A stretch of 34,016 nt of DNA, taken from positions 1 through 34,016 of the forward strand of contig CALLUQ010000062.1 of NCBI GenBank assembly GCA_938010565.1, in the 5' to 3' direction. The translations under genes and the position numbers were made by a program. The notes under the pieces are model-generated. The model saw only the letters and a list, made by a program, of their open reading frames with translations, did not search any database and was not told the DNA's origin. Shown in pieces: positions 33,401 to 34,016 of this stretch (position 1 is the stretch's first letter; every line of letters begins with the position of its first letter). The DNA comes from an uncultured Flavobacteriales bacterium (GTDB lineage: Bacteria; Bacteroidota; Bacteroidia; Flavobacteriales_D; CALLUQ01).

Positions 33401-34016
33401 TTCGGAAGACAGCAGCCTTTCGCACCAGGTGGATGAGCACCTGAACGATATTCTGAACAGTCCGCCTGAAAAGGCAAAAGAAATGATCGAGGAAGTGATC
33501 CGTTTGGAGTTGCGTATGGTGATGCTGATCGAGTCGATGGATAAGCTGGATGAAAACATGCGTTTCAATTTCCTGGGAATGGATTCGCTTATGGCGATCT
33601 CGTTTGCTGTAAAGCTGGAACAATATTTTGGCGTAAAACTGCCCAATACGCTGGTATACAACTACCCGACCATTGCTTCCGTACGGGATTATTTGTTTGA
33701 GTTGGTGTACCTTTCAAAAACAGATACCAAAAGCGAAACAAGTCCCGAAGAGGCTCAACCTGCAAAAGGGGAGGAGGAACCGGTTGCAGCAGTTGCTGAA
33801 AAAGAAACCGCCGCTCCCGAAACCGAACCGGAAACGGTGGCCGCAATTGTCGGATCCTGGTTCCGGACGATGAAAGAACCGGAAGAGCAGGTGGAGCAAA
33901 TCTTGTATTGTTTTCCTTATGCCGGATCGGGAGCTTCTGTTTACAGCCGGTGGGCAACCCGTTTCGACAAAGCCACAAAAGTAGTTGCAATTCAGGCACC
34001 GGGCCACGAAGACCGG
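27486..34016 (+). CDS. Polyketide synthase FAAL-KS-AT-KR-ACP-TE (truncated by window end)
   Basis: The frame is open from ATG 27486 to the window edge (2177 codons). The N-terminal ~540 residues are a fatty acyl-AMP ligase (YIQYTSGSTSTPKG near residue 171; GRKKELIIVRGVNYPAED near 432). A ketosynthase follows (Cys740 in VDTACSSSL, His875 in EAHGTGT, His913 in NVGHLEAG). The acyltransferase has Ser1184 in GHSLGEYAA and HAFH (1282-1285), the malonyl-CoA signature. The split ketoreductase has TGGLGGLG near 1718 and Tyr1874 in SHYSAAN. The ACP has Ser2034 in FLGMDSLM. A thioesterase begins FPYAGSGAS and is cut by the window end. It would activate a fatty acid, extend it once with malonate and reduce the ketone. 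No carrier domain separates ligase and KS, and there is no DH or ER. An in-frame ATG at 27441 is an alternative start but lies at the edge of the terminator hairpin. Confidence 0.93.
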   Translation, partial: MERKIDKTTLADLILSFPENRGTENVLVFLDGSGKEQHTFTFNALRDACLLAGQNIRRQCDPGEVILLPVGDQAHFVIGFFGAILAGCIPAPLPGFRGKRDKTGFGRTLRILRSGDAKTLLIPETDAAWVGERIRQEKKLEHTRLLLQESLKTPLEEPMELPTADPQQIAYIQYTSGSTSTPKGVVLHHAGVLNNVEKMYRVFARHEPVRTASWIPLHHDMGLVGHLFGTLFESGFGVFMPPVSFLARPENWFQVIHDYRANTSAAPTFAFDLCARKVTPDPSWDLSCYQYAFVGAEMVSVSALDRFCEKFQKTGFQPSCFKPVYGMAEATLLAAGGGDGYDAMKQLVVEQETGNNPGRRLLPYRIETEGEVCIHHPESGAPLEDGLTGEIYLNAPGNSKGYFSPANDTLSEDMLVKTGDMGFIKNGFLYITGRKKELIIVRGVNYPAEDLEHIVQYDQPLLQSDLRSACVADFSEGTERFVVFQEADRHSSKTEFEAIAQKIQANLLESLGINAREVVLIPKGLIPKTQNFKIARTRCLSDYRTGKLRVLYTTGQPQADEGPEEDPVVVVGMACRFPGGANSPEQYWELLSNGVDAITEVPPERWDNDIFYVEKAAVPGKLSTKWAGFTDRIEQFDPMHFGISPYEAPEMDPQHRMLMETSWRLIENVGWKKEDLIGSDVGVFVGLATNDYLHLKIKLIPGMDSFNAYSGLGNANSVAANRLSYFYDFKGPSLTVDTACSSSLTALHIAHKAVANGECTQAIAGGVNALLSPGATITLSQFGMMSPEGRCKTFDASADGYVRAEGCGLVMLKKRSAALRDGDRILATLLASNAGQDGASKGITSPNGEAQRRLIERTLKDARLTGEEITYVEAHGTGTPTGDPVEVEQIAKTYGRKKGQACYMGSVKANVGHLEAGAGIASVIKTLLMLQHQQVPPQIHVKELNSRIHLDQTRLKINNDLVDWQANGEPRRCAVSSFGFGGSLAHAIFEGPSKTTLKKEKTPASSYAKHFVLSASTAEGLPEQVAVWQDWFEAHPKASLEDVCYTQALHRSDLNYREYFLASNIAQLQKKLERFSRLKSSPIKAAHHKDLAFVFTGQGEQYENMALELYQRYPVFKDAFDRCAAAIDEPESGQPGLAEVAFNHVEEGNWDELYLQPTMFAIQYGIGMLWQACGIVPNILLGHSLGEYAAACLAGCFEPETGMKILQRRAALVEAFSGCGQMATIFTDHRSVAEVMDKERVSIAAINSMHKTVISGDPEAVEAVIQHFKAKDVEHYHLLTRHAFHSYLLEPMMEEFHEWVEQFTFHAPVKRWVSSFTGMEMDSAPESEHWVSHLRETVQFGKAVACLKEEPITHFIEIGPGASTLVAVRENLPGSDARFLRSLNKKKGDRMEGYYFADSIGQLYTSGYKIRWDILMQGQAIPHLIPGIRFMHRPYWINGVTAERLSEFALPGTVPSSKMVEEAQNHYQLHWTNKGTLPQLVPDEALKDDFSWIIVGEGALAETLYRRLKTAQVISFWVGTRKKQKGKTHKPDYILPPNADHSTCYKVLEKMVFLNAQANHDKWRIVYITHAMEGGSTHMQVPTLEQNVAENLGFFVPFLQALQQRAMVLPLWVVTDRSQFLPSVDSDAAINLNLSPLWGFSKTLFLEHPEWRGGLIDVDGSEDAERTGELILRKILKPKGEHAVAIRKGQQFIQQLVPKKTMPEATFAFRNDGACLITGGLGGLGLSCAAWAVKKGCRHLILMSRRSLPPKAEWMGLPEEHPGYAITKKLIVLEAEGAKVELLSQDIRDLNALAQVFQKLDAANIPVRGVIHAAGVNWFSKIKDLDQADFLHTLRIKVSATWALHQHTLNRDLDCFLLFSSVSALWGSVDLSHYSAANHFMDMLSIYRNKNNLCSTCINWGPWADVGMSSTDREVEVLGQLGFRLMPPNEALNQMEKEVVSGAPLSLVADVDWQQYNVFTTFSLQPSLFDEVSEDSSLSHQVDEHLNDILNSPPEKAKEMIEEVIRLELRMVMLIESMDKLDENMRFNFLGMDSLMAISFAVKLEQYFGVKLPNTLVYNYPTIASVRDYLFELVYLSKTDTKSETSPEEAQPAKGEEEPVAAVAEKETAAPETEPETVAAIVGSWFRTMKEPEEQVEQILYCFPYAGSGASVYSRWATRFDKATKVVAIQAPGHEDR

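Overview
The window looks like a chromosomal segment of a Bacteroidota (Cytophagales/Chitinophagales-like) bacterium. The clues are absent Shine-Dalgarno sequences, A/C-rich start contexts, a possible TTG...nAnnTTTG-type promoter, a Bacteroidota-style redox gene set and a lipoprotein signal ending in LFSC. No rRNA, tRNA, CRISPR array, transposase or integrase gene was found. All intact genes lie on the + strand.

Left part (1-2960, AT-rich). A tight four-gene redox operon encodes a thioredoxin, two small uncharacterised proteins (one with two CxxC pairs) and the methionine sulfoxide reductase MsrB. It is followed by a patch of decayed DNA lying between two copies of a ~137-nt repeat (1569-1705 and 2824-2959), each of which begins with a strong hairpin. 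Between the copies are a minus-strand pseudogene broken by frameshifts and a VOC/glyoxalase-fold gene. The lipoprotein signal peptide of that gene is cut off from the domain by an in-frame TAA.

Middle (2960-6200). Base composition becomes markedly more GC-rich. An exonuclease III gene (xth) is followed by a tandemly duplicated block. Each block has a 37-nt promoter-like element, a long leader, a 102-aa protein gene, a 198-aa protein gene and the start of a collagen-like gene. In copy 1 the 102-aa gene and the collagen-like gene are reduced to remnants; copy 2 is intact and leads into the large cluster.

Right part (6194-27414). This is one long, nearly gap-free co-directional cluster. In order it encodes a 198-aa protein, two Gly-rich collagen-like proteins, a lipase whose N-terminal half is a catalytically dead lipase copy, a 3208-aa giant protein (GTG start, tandem ~263-aa modules, DUF6603-like central region), and proteins of 515, 314, 1313 and 471 aa (the last Ig-like). 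Apart from the lipase and the Ig-like and collagen-like folds, none can be given a function. None has a visible Sec signal. I regard this set as the candidate undescribed system: a multi-protein, probably beta-rich assembly of giant and collagen-like proteins with an attached lipase.

A terminator-like hairpin (27443-27475) ends the cluster. Immediately after it begins a large polyketide synthase gene (27486 to beyond the window end) with order fatty acyl-AMP ligase - KS - AT (malonyl-type) - KR - ACP - thioesterase. It has no carrier domain between the ligase and the KS. Whether its lipid/polyketide product is connected to the cluster's lipase is an open inference.
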